A stretch of 64,000 nucleotides of DNA. Origin: Trypanosoma brucei gambiense DAL972. Lineage: Eukaryota; Euglenozoa; Kinetoplastea; Trypanosomatida; Trypanosomatidae. Below are positions 20,224 through 30,457 of this stretch, one piece after another. A program made the position numbers and the translations under genes. Below the pieces are notes generated by a model. It was not told where the DNA came from and did no database searches. It saw only the letters and a program-made list of their open reading frames with translations. The stretch's first letter is position 1; every line of letters starts with the position of its first letter. The stretch covers positions 372,001-436,000 of the forward strand of contig NC_026736.1 in the NCBI RefSeq assembly GCF_000210295.1, in the 5' to 3' direction.

Positions 20224-21067
20224 CTCTCACGCGACCCGCTACTACCAAAAAAAAAAAAACAGATGTTATGCAGATACCACTTTTGCTTTTGATGTTATTC
20301 GACCCCAATTCCCGACACCCTTCGTGGTTCAGAAAAGCAACTGAGCAGGTTGTTGTTGTTGTTCTAAACCTTTCCTGTTACCTTTCAACAAAGAATGTGA
20401 ACTCTTGGTCTCCTGTTGCGCCCTATGGACTTATTCTCTCCTGGACTGAAACCTTACTCTGAAGTGTGCTAGTGGGCAAATTTCTAATTAAGCACAGTGC
20501 CTGTGGACGGAGTTTTGTAGGTGGCCAACAGAAACCTTAATCCCTGTGCTGCTGCAGGAGTGTCAGTTCAGTACTCCTCTCCTGAAGTGACTATATATAT
20601 ATATATATATATCTTTTTTGTGGAATAAAACTTGCGTCACTGACTCCGCTGTCCCTAATTAATCCACCTCCTCTTTTAGGTAATTTGTTACTTCGCCCCT
20701 TCGTCCGTTCCTACTGCACACAGTTATTCGAAACAAACGAATAGGATTTACGTGACTTTTATAACCTATACGAATTTAAACAACCACAAAAAAAAAGTCT
20801 GAAGAAATCGTAGTGTTATGACGAACGATGCTGTTTCAAACTGAAAAAAAAAAGACTTAACGGTATCGATAGCCATCGCACACGCATGTTGGCCTTCCAC
20901 GCACCACTTATGCACATACAAACAAGTATGGTGATGAAGGTGAGCAGAGAGGGAGAAAGAATCAACTGGAATCAGCGGCGCAAATGTAGCCAGTCAGCAA
21001 AAAATAAATAAATAATCCCGTGAGCAGCCCACAGCCGCTCCACAAGAGCAGCGCTCCATTACCAAAG
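20224..21067. other. Spacer between RMI1 and RGG3
   Basis: No gene seen. It holds the RGG3 acceptor near 20242, a TA microsatellite at about 20591-20613 and presumed RMI1 3' UTR. Confidence 0.45.
20241..20263 (-). promoter_or_regulatory. Predicted trans-splice acceptor for RGG3
   Basis: On the minus strand CTG plus 13 T is followed at once by GGTAG. This is one of the cleanest pyrimidine-tract-plus-AG signals in the window. It leaves about 18 nt before the ATG. Pattern-based prediction. Confidence 0.5.
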
Positions 21068-22471
21068 TTACTCCAATTGTCGCACATGAACGACTTCAAG
21101 TATACCGTCTGACAAACGTCGCCGGATATGAAACTCAGCAATGCCGAAGTTCTCCAGCGTACGACCAACTTCATCCACCAATTGGCTGATTCGCGCAAGG
21201 TCATTGGGAAGTTGCGAGGAAGTTAACGACCGGAACGAAGCGACATTCATTCCAAGTGCACGTTGCAGCCACGCATTACCGAGATCCACGACAATTGCGC
21301 CATCTTCCCCAACACCAAGACTGGGCGGCAGTGGTTGCTGAACGGAGAGGAGAACCTTAAGTGAGAAGGATGGAGGTTCTCCAGGACTGCAATTCTCACC
21401 GTCACGGATAGTTAAGTCCGACATAACATCGGTAATTTTGCCGATCGCAGTTGAAAATGGGGGAGTTGCAGTTGGTGGCTGCTCAGGTGTAGGAGTGGCA
21501 GGCACAAAGTACTCTTGCGTAACCCTCGGATGTGACAAAGGCTCAGGAGTTGGTGTCAAGCGCGCTGCCGGTCTTGTGGGGGGTGTTGGTTGTGCAGATG
21601 CTGCCGCGGGGGGCGATGGTTGCACCACAGGCCCTGAAACTCCTTCATTGGTCTGATGACGATACTCTAATAGTTGCTGTTGTTGCTGTTGCCTCTGCTG
21701 TTGTTTTTGATGTTGTTGTTGGGTTGGTCCCGGCGCCACCCCACTGTGATTCGTATCACCCGCAATTCGAGGCGCGGGGGCGGATGAGAAAGTGGCGGTA
21801 TTCGTATTCGTGTTCGTATTCGTTGCAGAAGAAGCCTGCGCGATCCGCCCCGGGCGACCGGATAATTCGTGGAGCTTCTTGACGGCATAATCTTCCCAGA
21901 AAGATTGAATCTCCTTCACGAAACCACCCAGAAGTTCTGTCTTTTCTGACTCCAAAATAATTACCCCGTTCAACAAGCGCAGGGGTGCAAACAAACGCAA
22001 TTTGGATCCCAAAACCACGCCAGTCCGTAGCGCATCGCAACCCCGGCGACAGTCTTCCACCGCAAAGACCCGTACGAAACCATCTGTAAGGACCAGACGA
22101 AGCAGCCTCTGCCGCCGGCCATGATGACGTGCGGAATTATCTTTGCTCTCCAATGAACGAAGTGTTTCTTCAAGGCTTCCTGGCTCCGTTATTTCGGTGC
22201 AAACTCCCTCTGTGTCAGTACCCGTTGGTGCAATCTCACGAAGTCGCTGAGCGAGTGGAAGTGACACGTCTGCAACTTCGTTCACCTGAAGAATTATCGA
22301 TGGTACTATTTTCTGCCCGATAGCACCTTCTGGTACTGACAACTGAAAGTCATGTGGAAGCAGCCCACCACCATCATGCAACGGGGGAAGTTGTCTGACA
22401 ACACCGGGTGGGTCAAGTGAAGCTAAATATTCAAAGTTAGAGTTGAGAAACTCGGCGCTCGGCTGCTCCAT
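21068..22471 (-). CDS. RMI1: RecQ-mediated genome instability protein RMI1
   Basis: A 467-residue protein. The ATG at 22471 (MEQPSAEFL) is chosen; the frame is open upstream without ATG. Residues about 60-190 form the RMI1 N-terminal OB-fold: ILQVNEVADVSLPLAQRLRE, RLLRLVLTDGFVRVFAVE, GSKLRLFAPLRLLNGVIILE and ELLGGFVKEI, matching the family's DVS, LTDG and LGG positions. RMI1 stabilises topoisomerase III-alpha and, with a RecQ helicase, dissolves recombination intermediates; in T. brucei TOPO3-alpha and RMI1 restrain VSG switching. A disordered middle includes an Asn-Thr repeat (about 218-225), a Gln-rich tract (251-266) and Pro/Thr-rich sequence. The last 100 residues look folded but I cannot name them. 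A predicted acceptor AG lies at 22483-22482. Confidence 0.9.
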   Translation of the reverse strand: MEQPSAEFLNSNFEYLASLDPPGVVRQLPPLHDGGGLLPHDFQLSVPEGAIGQKIVPSIILQVNEVADVSLPLAQRLREIAPTGTDTEGVCTEITEPGSLEETLRSLESKDNSARHHGRRQRLLRLVLTDGFVRVFAVEDCRRGCDALRTGVVLGSKLRLFAPLRLLNGVIILESEKTELLGGFVKEIQSFWEDYAVKKLHELSGRPGRIAQASSATNTNTNTNTATFSSAPAPRIAGDTNHSGVAPGPTQQQHQKQQQRQQQQQQLLEYRHQTNEGVSGPVVQPSPPAAASAQPTPPTRPAARLTPTPEPLSHPRVTQEYFVPATPTPEQPPTATPPFSTAIGKITDVMSDLTIRDGENCSPGEPPSFSLKVLLSVQQPLPPSLGVGEDGAIVVDLGNAWLQRALGMNVASFRSLTSSQLPNDLARISQLVDEVGRTLENFGIAEFHIRRRLSDGILEVVHVRQLE

Positions 22472-24696
22472 GCAAATAAAACTAAATGGGTTTACAACAA
22501 CAACAACGTAAACCCGGGGTACTTGGTAGAAAAGTTCTGAAACAACTAAGAGAGAAAGGAGGTGCAATGGAATTGATGCGCACTCACTCGGAGGTTTTTC
22601 AGTACAAATATCATAAGAAGGGTAAAGTTGAAAAGTATTATTTGTGCTTGGAGGGTAACCACAGTAACGAAAGTGATTTTTTTTTTAAAAAAAGAAAAAG
22701 GTTCACAGGGAGAGTGAGCAGTAGTGATAAGTCACGGGTGACTTTTCGCAAGCCGGTTCGGTTGCGCCAAGGCAGTATTTCCGCTATGCTCTCCATTCTC
22801 CGCCCAATCCCGCCGATTTGTTTGTGCATCCACAACATTATTTAACAAACGCATGCACCATTTCGTGTGTTCGTGCTTCTTTCAAAATAATAATTAAAAA
22901 AAGTAGCGCCGAATCCTCGTCACATTGAACTGTTGCAGCAAAAAAAAAACTCCTAAAGGTGGAAAAAGGTGAAAAGAAAATGGAGGCACATGAAGGAAAA
23001 TACTGTTGTGAGTACAATTTCGTAAAGCAAAATGATTTTTTTTTAAAAAAATAAAAAAGACGTCGAAAGCAGTAATACCCCCCCCTCCTTCCCTTCCTAT
23101 GTTTTTCTTCGTTTCCTTTCAGATATTTCTTTTATCTGTAATTTAATTGTACTCTTCATTAATGTCAGCCTCCCATGCATCACTTTTCTCTCTCGTTGCT
23201 ACTAAAACAAAACAAAGCATAAAACCTCCTTCCCCTTTCAATTCCCCTTCATCACCATGAATCCTAAAACAGCTTAGCAAAGGGCAAGAATTTTTTTTTT
23301 AAAGGAAAGCAAATGAGAAATGGGAGAAACCCACTACACATATGCTAAAAATCCCCATTGCAGTACTAACCTCGTACCAAACACAATTAACTTATTTTCC
23401 TATCGATATTTATTATATATTATTATTAATTTTTTTTTTGTAACTACAACAAAGGCGTCAATCTGAGACCTCATTTGTGTCGACAAACCGGGGAGGAAAA
23501 CTTTACGTGATTGAAAAATACAGGAAAGAGGGTAATGCGAGAGATAAATGGTGACTAAACATTGTCAAATGAGACCGGTCCTGGACCAAGAAAAAAAAAA
23601 GAAAAGGGGAAAGGAAAAGAAAGGAAAGGGGGAACTAAACTAAAACTTCCGGTTTTTCTTTACGCTTTTCAGTTAAATCCCACAACTCCCAAGACGCGCG
23701 CACAGTTCACCCATAAATTAATTCACCCTTTGCTTTTACCCTTCCTTTTCCCTCATTCACTCTTACAACTCACCATCGAAACAACAAAATAAGAGAAATA
23801 ATAACAAATGAAAAAAAAAAAGAACTTTCCCATCCTTCTCCTCCTATACCTTAATGATTACATTTATTTCTTCGGTAGCACAATTTTCTCTTCTTTCTTT
23901 TTTTTTTTCAATTTGTTTAGTTGATGATAAATGTTCGCTGATTCATGATATTCCCTCTCCCTTTTTTTCCTCTTAATATTTGCCTTCTTCTATTCATTTC
24001 CTTTACAAGTTACCATTCCTCGCAAATGTAGCTAATAAAACAAAAGAGATAATTGACAAACTAAAACACAAAGAACAAACAATGAAAAATTTTAAAATTT
24101 TTTTTAAAAAATGTAAAGAAGGAAATGAGGATGGACGTTTCGAGAGAAAAGATGTAATGATACAACAAATCATAACAAAACGAAACAAAAAAAAAAAGGA
24201 ACCGGATGTGTCACAAACGGGTGCCTCACTTCAACCAACCCAGCGCCTCATGGACGATGTAACTGGTATCTGCACCAACTTCCCTTTTTTTTGTTTTGTT
24301 TTCCTCTTTTTATCCATCTCACTTCCTCACATCACACCACTCATTTTCTTCTCGTTGTTGTTTTCGTGTACGTGTGTGTGTGTGTTTTTTGCTTTTCACC
24401 CTGCATAGAAATTATAATATTTATTTGTAAATAACCCCTCGTGTTGTGGTTTCTTTTTTTGTCTTGTTCACGGTACTGAGGTGTTCACTCCCCATTTTAA
24501 ACCTCTACTAATCCAAATTTCGACCCCAACGAAAATTCAACTTTTCTTCAAGGTAACGGTAACGGGTATCATCTCCCCCGCCCCCTCCATCATTCATTCA
24601 TTCCTTTCTTACTTCCTGCAATAAAAATGCATTTTCTTTTCTTCTTTTTTCGGAGTAGCGTTCACACAAACACAATATATATATATATTTATATAT
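22472..24696. other. 2.2-kb spacer, long 3' UTR of enoyl-CoA reductase
   Basis: No convincing gene on either strand; open frames here encode Lys-, Phe- or Ser-rich low-complexity peptides. It is very AT-rich with many A and T homopolymers (for example 23040-23058, 23434-23446). Most of it should be the enoyl-CoA reductase 3' UTR; the part near 22480 carries the RMI1 splice signal. Confidence 0.5.
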
Positions 24697-25593
24697 CTAC
24701 AGAAGGAATGGTAACATGGCCTTCTTGTTGCGCACCGATGGATCTGTTTTAATATAGTTCTTGTGTTTCTTCACAGCCCACTCCGCCATTTGTACGAGTC
24801 CTGCAAATGTAAAACCCCAGGAGGTTAGCATACTCGTACCAAGAGAGAAGGCCACCCAAGAAAGGATCTCAAATAAGTAATTGGGACAAGACACCAGTGA
24901 AAAGAGAATTCCTTTGGGTACCGGCCGCGTCGCGTCACCATCTCCCTTTCGCATCCCACTCAACTGCACATGCACGGCAAAGTTAAGGAGCTCGAATATT
25001 ACCATCGCCACCGCTGAGGCATTCACAAGTGTGGGGGACGCGGGTTCCGTATAGTACGGGCTGCATAGAGCATAGCCAATGCCAAGTGCAAAGGTCCAGT
25101 AATACACGCAATTTTTGATGATGTTGCGCCGCGGCATAGTTGGGTGAGAGAACTTGTGCACAAAGAACGTCTCCAGCTCCCGCTTAATGAAGTGGGCACA
25201 GAAGAGAGCAATGTAAAGCTTCTGCGTGTAGCAGTACTCCTTAACAATGCTGCTGCCGTAGATGAAGGAGGGGCGTGCCGCGTACGCCAACATGATTGCC
25301 AAAGGACCGGCGTATTCCACAACGAATACGGTACGGTATCCCACCTGTGGGCCGAGATCCTTGTAAACAACTTCAGATCCATCCTTTACACCCTGTTCCG
25401 TGAGAGCCCGCTTTGCGTCGAGGGTTATGTACGCCGATTTATCATTCTTGTCGCCACCACTGCGGAGGATTTTGAAAGACTTGCGATGAATATCCACTCT
25501 TGGTTTGTACACCTTTTTGAGGTCAGTGAGACCGGCATTTGAGGGTAGCTCAACCACCTCTGAGGATGAGCCTGATATCACGGTAACCTTCAT
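24697..25593 (-). CDS. TSC13: Trans-2-enoyl-CoA reductase of fatty acid elongation (TSC13/TECR family)
   Basis: A 298-residue polytopic protein. The ATG at 25593 (MKVTVISG) is chosen because it begins the conserved ubiquitin-like N-terminal domain (residues 1-85, as in animal TECR); sequence upstream is low-complexity. The steroid 5-alpha-reductase-like C-terminal domain shows HFIKRELETFFVHKFS (136-151), NFAVHVQL, and SCPNYLFEILSWVAF (235-249), the family's NADPH/substrate-binding signature with conserved Asn-Tyr and Glu. Several hydrophobic membrane segments lie between residues 90 and 275. It performs the last step of each ER elongation cycle, reducing trans-2-enoyl-CoA with NADPH; T. brucei uses elongases for bulk fatty acid synthesis. 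A T-rich tract with AG at 25654-25653 predicts a 5' UTR of about 59 nt. Confidence 0.93.
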   Translation of the reverse strand: MKVTVISGSSSEVVELPSNAGLTDLKKVYKPRVDIHRKSFKILRSGGDKNDKSAYITLDAKRALTEQGVKDGSEVVYKDLGPQVGYRTVFVVEYAGPLAIMLAYAARPSFIYGSSIVKEYCYTQKLYIALFCAHFIKRELETFFVHKFSHPTMPRRNIIKNCVYYWTFALGIGYALCSPYYTEPASPTLVNASAVAMVIFELLNFAVHVQLSGMRKGDGDATRPVPKGILFSLVSCPNYLFEILSWVAFSLGTSMLTSWGFTFAGLVQMAEWAVKKHKNYIKTDPSVRNKKAMLPFLL

Positions 25594-26778
25594 GATTTGG
25601 ACTTTTAGCAGTTTCTTTTTTTGTTGTTGCTTTTGTTGGGGTGAGATAAATTCTGTACAAGATGAACGTAGATGAATAAGCACAAATATATATGCATATA
25701 TGCATAGACATAGCCATACACGTAAAAAAAAACAAAACGGTAAATTAGAATTCAGTAGCAAACGTTAGGGAGATGCGAATTTAATTAAAATATAATGAAA
25801 AGCAGGCTAAACAACAACACGAATGAGAAGGTGTTACGAGAAGAGAAGCAACTGAAATGCGCGACTCTTCCATTCACCTTCTCATGCAGGAAGTTAACTA
25901 ATGCTTTTTTCCTCTTTCTTTCTTTTTTTTGAAGAAGGAAAGAAACGTGCAATATAAATAATCGACCCAACAAATGAAGCAGGTTTTCTAAACTTCTGAA
26001 AGGGGTAACGTAACGCAACATAAAGAGGTCAGCTTGATGAAATGGGATTGGGGCAAGCTACAAAATATACAAAAAAAAGGGGGGGAAGAAAAAAAAAAAA
26101 CGCCTCAGTAAATCAATAAAATTGAAAGAAGTACTAAGGGGCCTCCCATTTGGGAGGAAATTCGTATCGACTACCATTGAAGAAAAGATAAGGGAGAAGT
26201 ATTAAGACGGATGAGATAGGGCGAAGTTAATTAATGAGGGGGGAAGAATATTTTAAGTATGAAACAAATTGAAGATATATACATATGTATTTCTGTATAC
26301 AAAAAAATGTAGTAACAATCAACAAAAAACAAAAGAAAAGAAAAAACAAATGAAAAATAAAGTACCAAAGAAACCAAGCGTTCCAGCTGGAACGCCCACC
26401 AGTAACACTGCGCCATAATTAAAATCACTACAAACAACCGTATTCCCATACATGTGAATATATACATCCCTTAGTAAACAATGCGGAGGCGAATCGAAGC
26501 TGCAAAAGGAGCAATCCCAAGCTCACGATGTCCCATGACACCTTTAATCCGCGCTTCTTTCCACCTTATTATTATTATTATTATTATTATTGTTATTTTA
26601 CGCTTCCCCTTCCTTTCCCACGTCCCTCCAACGCACACGCACACAACCATCCAATCTTAATATCGTTTACATAACAAAAAAAAAAGTGTACTCAAAGAAA
26701 GGAAAGGAAAACCAGGCACCACTTTTTCCCTCTCCCACTTCCCAATTAGTCACTAAGATGTTCACCAAACACACATCA
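25594..26778. other. 1.2-kb spacer between the kinase and enoyl-CoA reductase
   Basis: No convincing gene. It holds a TTA/ATT microsatellite at about 26567-26591, A-rich runs near 26070-26100 and the predicted enoyl-CoA reductase acceptor near 25653. Confidence 0.45.
26567..26591. repeat. (TTA)n microsatellite
   Basis: About eight trinucleotide units in the kinase 3' flank. Confidence 0.85.
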
Positions 26779-28566
26779 CTAAGAACTCACATCAAGATTA
26801 AAGAACGGATGGCAAAGTGCACTGGCTGCCGTCATACGTTGCCTCGGGTCTCGCTCGAAACAGCGCATAACAAAATCATTTAACACTGAAGGCCATGCCT
26901 CCGGATGCCGCAATGCTGGGGACAAAAAATTCTCCTCCATAGCCATAAACGTAGCGGCTGGATCCCACACTGCGTACTCAAGCCCATTAAGCATTCTCAA
27001 AAGGACACAACCCACACTCCACATATCGCAGGAGGCGGCGAAAGTTGCAACACGGTTGGCTTCATATCTGGGTTCAGCACTGGCAGATGCCCAATACACC
27101 TCAGGCGCCATTGTACTGAAGTCGCCAAGTTGGGAAATGGGCGATCCGAGACGCTGCGCGAGGCCAAGGTCAGTCAGCACAACACGCGGAAAGGAAAAAT
27201 CCTCCACCAAAACCTGTTTAAGTGTTAGGGGTGACGAAAGAAGGCTCTCAGCGCCTGCATCACCAAATGGCCATGGTTTGGATAGGAGGATATTCTCCGC
27301 CTTCACATCAAGATGGCACAAGTTGCACACATTGTTGAGAAAGTAAAGCGCATGACATATGCTCCACGCTACGTGCTGGACCTCTCGCACAGTAAACAGC
27401 GTCCGAGGCGTACCGCCAGTACCTCCCGTGCCATCATGGGAAGGGAAGGGGCACCCCGTTGCGGATGAAACTTTATAAATCTCGCTGCGCTTATTAATAC
27501 AGTCGCCTAGAGAAGTGGGATAGAGTTCTAGCGGGAAAAGCAACGCATCCCGCTTGATGCTGTACATTACGCTGCCAACGAGCTTTACTACAAAAAGTGA
27601 ACCCGTCAGAAAGGTACGGAGGACATGCAGACGCCCTTCTAACTCCGTTATGTTGTTCTTGATATGTGAAAGCTCGCTCTCATCGCCCTCGGCGCATTCC
27701 TCCGATACCCCTGCTGCTTGTCGTTTAAGCTGCTCCAACTCTCTTTCCACAGTCCGCACATCAGTTTCAAGTCGATGAGCTGCACTAGTTACCGTCTGAA
27801 GGGCACAACTTTCATCAAGAGTCCACTTTCCCTGAACGCGACTAATCTTAATGGCAACACGGCGGGCCTTGATGGATGCGCCCGTGGGAGTCCCATTCCA
27901 TAGCACACAGTCGGAACCCTGATTACGACTTGTAGCAGTGCTATCAGCGCATACGCCATCCACTTCCACAGCTGACTTCCGTTTGGCAGGGACGACAATC
28001 CCATAGTTTCCGCGACCTATGTAACCTGTGAAGCTGCTGCCACACGTAGACGACAGTCGCCTCAGACTGAAACACGATTCAAGCTCTTGGTCACTTTTTA
28101 AAAATTCATATGGTGAACTTTCCTCTTCGGGGAACATTTGCAACAATTGCGACGGAGTCGGTTCGATCTCTCGCTGGAGATCGAATTTACTGTCGTCGTC
28201 AGTTCTCGGACCGCTGCTTCCCCCCAAAGGAGCCTCGTCTCCTCCTTCATTTGTAACGGCTTCACCTCTTTTATATTCGTCACGGCCCCTCGCCATCGTA
28301 TCAAATGGCAAAACGGCACTACACGTACGGCTAAGGCCAAACTGTGCCATTGGTGGGGCACTCCACGTATGAATGAACTCCATGACATTTTTTGGACGGT
28401 TAATAACAATGTCGACGAGGAGGTTGTTAACAATATTCTGCGCACCGCTCTGATGCATCCAGCGGTCAATAGCCAAAGTGGGTTCTTTCTTATTTGCTTC
28501 ATTGCTGGGATCGCTGCATCCATCCCCCGTAATTTTGTCCATCCCGGTAATTAAGTTCCCCCTCAT
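26779..28566 (-). CDS. Protein kinase with N-terminal RIIa-like domain and coiled-coil insertion
   Basis: A 595-residue protein from an ATG. Residues about 33-75 (AIDRWMHQSGAQNIVNNLLV, then INRPKNVMEFI) fit the RIIa/Dpy-30 dimerisation-docking pattern with its conserved RP and F. After a disordered stretch, the kinase domain starts near 178: GRGNYGIVV (glycine loop), VAIK (Lys about 240), CHLDVKAENIL (catalytic loop, Asp about 420), TDLGLA in place of DFG, TMAPEVYW (APE) and DMWSVGCVLLRML. A heptad-like coiled coil (about 263-322) is inserted between VAIK and the next strand, where the C helix belongs. Another insertion lies between the catalytic loop and DLG. All core catalytic residues needed for phosphotransfer appear present. 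RIIa-like domains often anchor proteins in flagella; that location is inference. The family placement is open; DLG occurs in Wee1-type and NEK-like kinases. Confidence 0.88.
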   Translation of the reverse strand: MRGNLITGMDKITGDGCSDPSNEANKKEPTLAIDRWMHQSGAQNIVNNLLVDIVINRPKNVMEFIHTWSAPPMAQFGLSRTCSAVLPFDTMARGRDEYKRGEAVTNEGGDEAPLGGSSGPRTDDDSKFDLQREIEPTPSQLLQMFPEEESSPYEFLKSDQELESCFSLRRLSSTCGSSFTGYIGRGNYGIVVPAKRKSAVEVDGVCADSTATSRNQGSDCVLWNGTPTGASIKARRVAIKISRVQGKWTLDESCALQTVTSAAHRLETDVRTVERELEQLKRQAAGVSEECAEGDESELSHIKNNITELEGRLHVLRTFLTGSLFVVKLVGSVMYSIKRDALLFPLELYPTSLGDCINKRSEIYKVSSATGCPFPSHDGTGGTGGTPRTLFTVREVQHVAWSICHALYFLNNVCNLCHLDVKAENILLSKPWPFGDAGAESLLSSPLTLKQVLVEDFSFPRVVLTDLGLAQRLGSPISQLGDFSTMAPEVYWASASAEPRYEANRVATFAASCDMWSVGCVLLRMLNGLEYAVWDPAATFMAMEENFLSPALRHPEAWPSVLNDFVMRCFERDPRQRMTAASALCHPFFNLDVSS

Positions 28567-30457
28567 TGCTCTCTCCTTGTCATGTGACTTCCCGATCTTT
28601 CCCTTTCTGCAGTTCTTCAGCAGATTTATTTATTCCTTTCCCTTTTCCCTTTTTTGCTGTTGTTATAACCTACTATTCTTTTTTTTTCTTTTATGACCTT
28701 AACCGTACCCTCTCTTCACTTCCCCTGGAATTAGTTTTACGTACATATAAACAAACACACACACACATAATATATATATATGTGTATATGCGTGGTAAGA
28801 CGTTCAGTGGCGGAGCAGAAAGAAAAAACAATAGGAGAAAGAGAGCAGAGGTGAATATAAAAACATACATGCCAATGTGAGATGTTAATCATTCACAAAG
28901 ATTCATTAGGTAATTAAAAAAAAGAAAGGAAAAGATACTAAGAACGGAGCAGGAAAAGATTCTCGCGGCAGTAAATGACGCAGAAACTGTAAACACGAGG
29001 CGCAACCCGAGTGCAGCACTTCATTCAACATCAAAAAAGTAAATAAACAAAGGTAATAAAAAGAAGTGTGTTTATTTGGCAGTGGCTTGCAACAATGCGG
29101 AACGAAAATGGAAAAAAAAGGGGGCGCACATGAACAACAACAGTAATAATAGTACCAAAAATAATGATCGTAAAAAGCGGAAGTTTTTCTTTTCGTTTGC
29201 ACGGCCCTTAACCATTCATACCCCTCCAAATTGCGCGCCACCCGTTTGTTCAAAAGAAAAAAAAGGAGGTAATGGGAAACGGAGGCGGACAAAAGGGAAA
29301 TAAACCAACAGCAGCGATTTATGCCCCACCAAAATTTGTAAAAAAAGAACATAATTTTTTTTGGCTGAAAAAAAAAAACATGAAAACATAATGTGAGCCA
29401 TGTAAAGACATCCTTACGTGTGTTTGTGTGGGCATCGATGTGCGGTAGAGATGTCATCAACAAAATATAACAAAAAAAGGAGAAAAAACAGAAAAGTTAA
29501 TTTGTTGAATTCCCCTTATGTGTTTTATCATTTTCACCACGCAGAGTCAGGTCGCAGTAGCGTTCTTTCCTTGCGTCACGCTTCAAAAACCACTTCCACA
29601 CACATATTTTATGCCATATGCACTCCATACGACTATTATTTTCTTTTTTTTTCCCTCACCCCTCCCTCTTTTCCTACACCATTATATTTTTGCGTGTCAC
29701 TCCTTCATTCAAAAACCCCTCCCAAACCCGTTCCTAATCACACTTCCCTAACATCATCTTAATTTATTCAAGTGAGTGTGCTGGTGTGTATTTGTATGTG
29801 TGTCTATATAACTTTCATCACTCGCTTGAAGCTCATCTACAACTTTGTTTTTGTATGTGTATATAATTGTATAAATACTTCGGGCCCCGTTTCACTTGAC
29901 ACACAGGAATTTTTTTTTTCTTTCATTTGCATCGTGCATTCTCCCTATGCTTAATTGTTGTTCGCAATCCTTCATTTAAAAATTTTGCTCTTTTTTTCTT
30001 TTTTTGAACATTCCGTCAAGATTCCAGTCCCACTGTCAAGTTCAAAAACAATCACTCTATATGGTCTCGTGTGATACGGATCCCATTCTCAGCGGAATAA
30101 CAAACATAAATATATGTATTTTAAAATATATATATATAAAGAAAAAAGGGTGATGTGCTCTATGGGTTCCGGTGAAGAATGAGGAAAACCGCTGCCCACA
30201 CGCATTTCACTGCATAAGAGCATGAGCACCAATGATATCTATACAAATATGTATGTATATATAGATATATAGATAGATAGATAAATAGATATAGATATAG
30301 ATATAGGAAGATATCTCAGATATAAATGTATCTTTTATTTATAAACGTGTGCGTGCAGGTATATAGTGAAACTACAGGAAAAAAAAACAAAAAAGGTATC
30401 GGGGACAAATAGAGTACACCGTATCATGGATTAAATCGTTACCAGTTGTCGGTGTGG
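28567..30457. other. 1.9-kb spacer, long 3' UTR of the ATP-grasp/SET gene
   Basis: No convincing gene. A minus-strand C/T tract at about 28817-28855 is followed by no AG for about 90 nt, across a CA/TA microsatellite (28751-28782), until AG at 28726-28725, the likely kinase acceptor. A GATA/TA-type repeat lies at about 30254-30306. Confidence 0.5.
30254..30306. repeat. Degenerate TAGATA/TATA repeat
   Basis: An imperfect array of GATA, GATATA and TATA units in the 3' flank of the ATP-grasp/SET gene. Confidence 0.75.

Noticed and set aside
28906..29463. 185-codon minus-strand open frame
   Set aside because: Phe- and Cys/Tyr-rich low complexity in the presumed 3' UTR of the ATP-grasp/SET gene.
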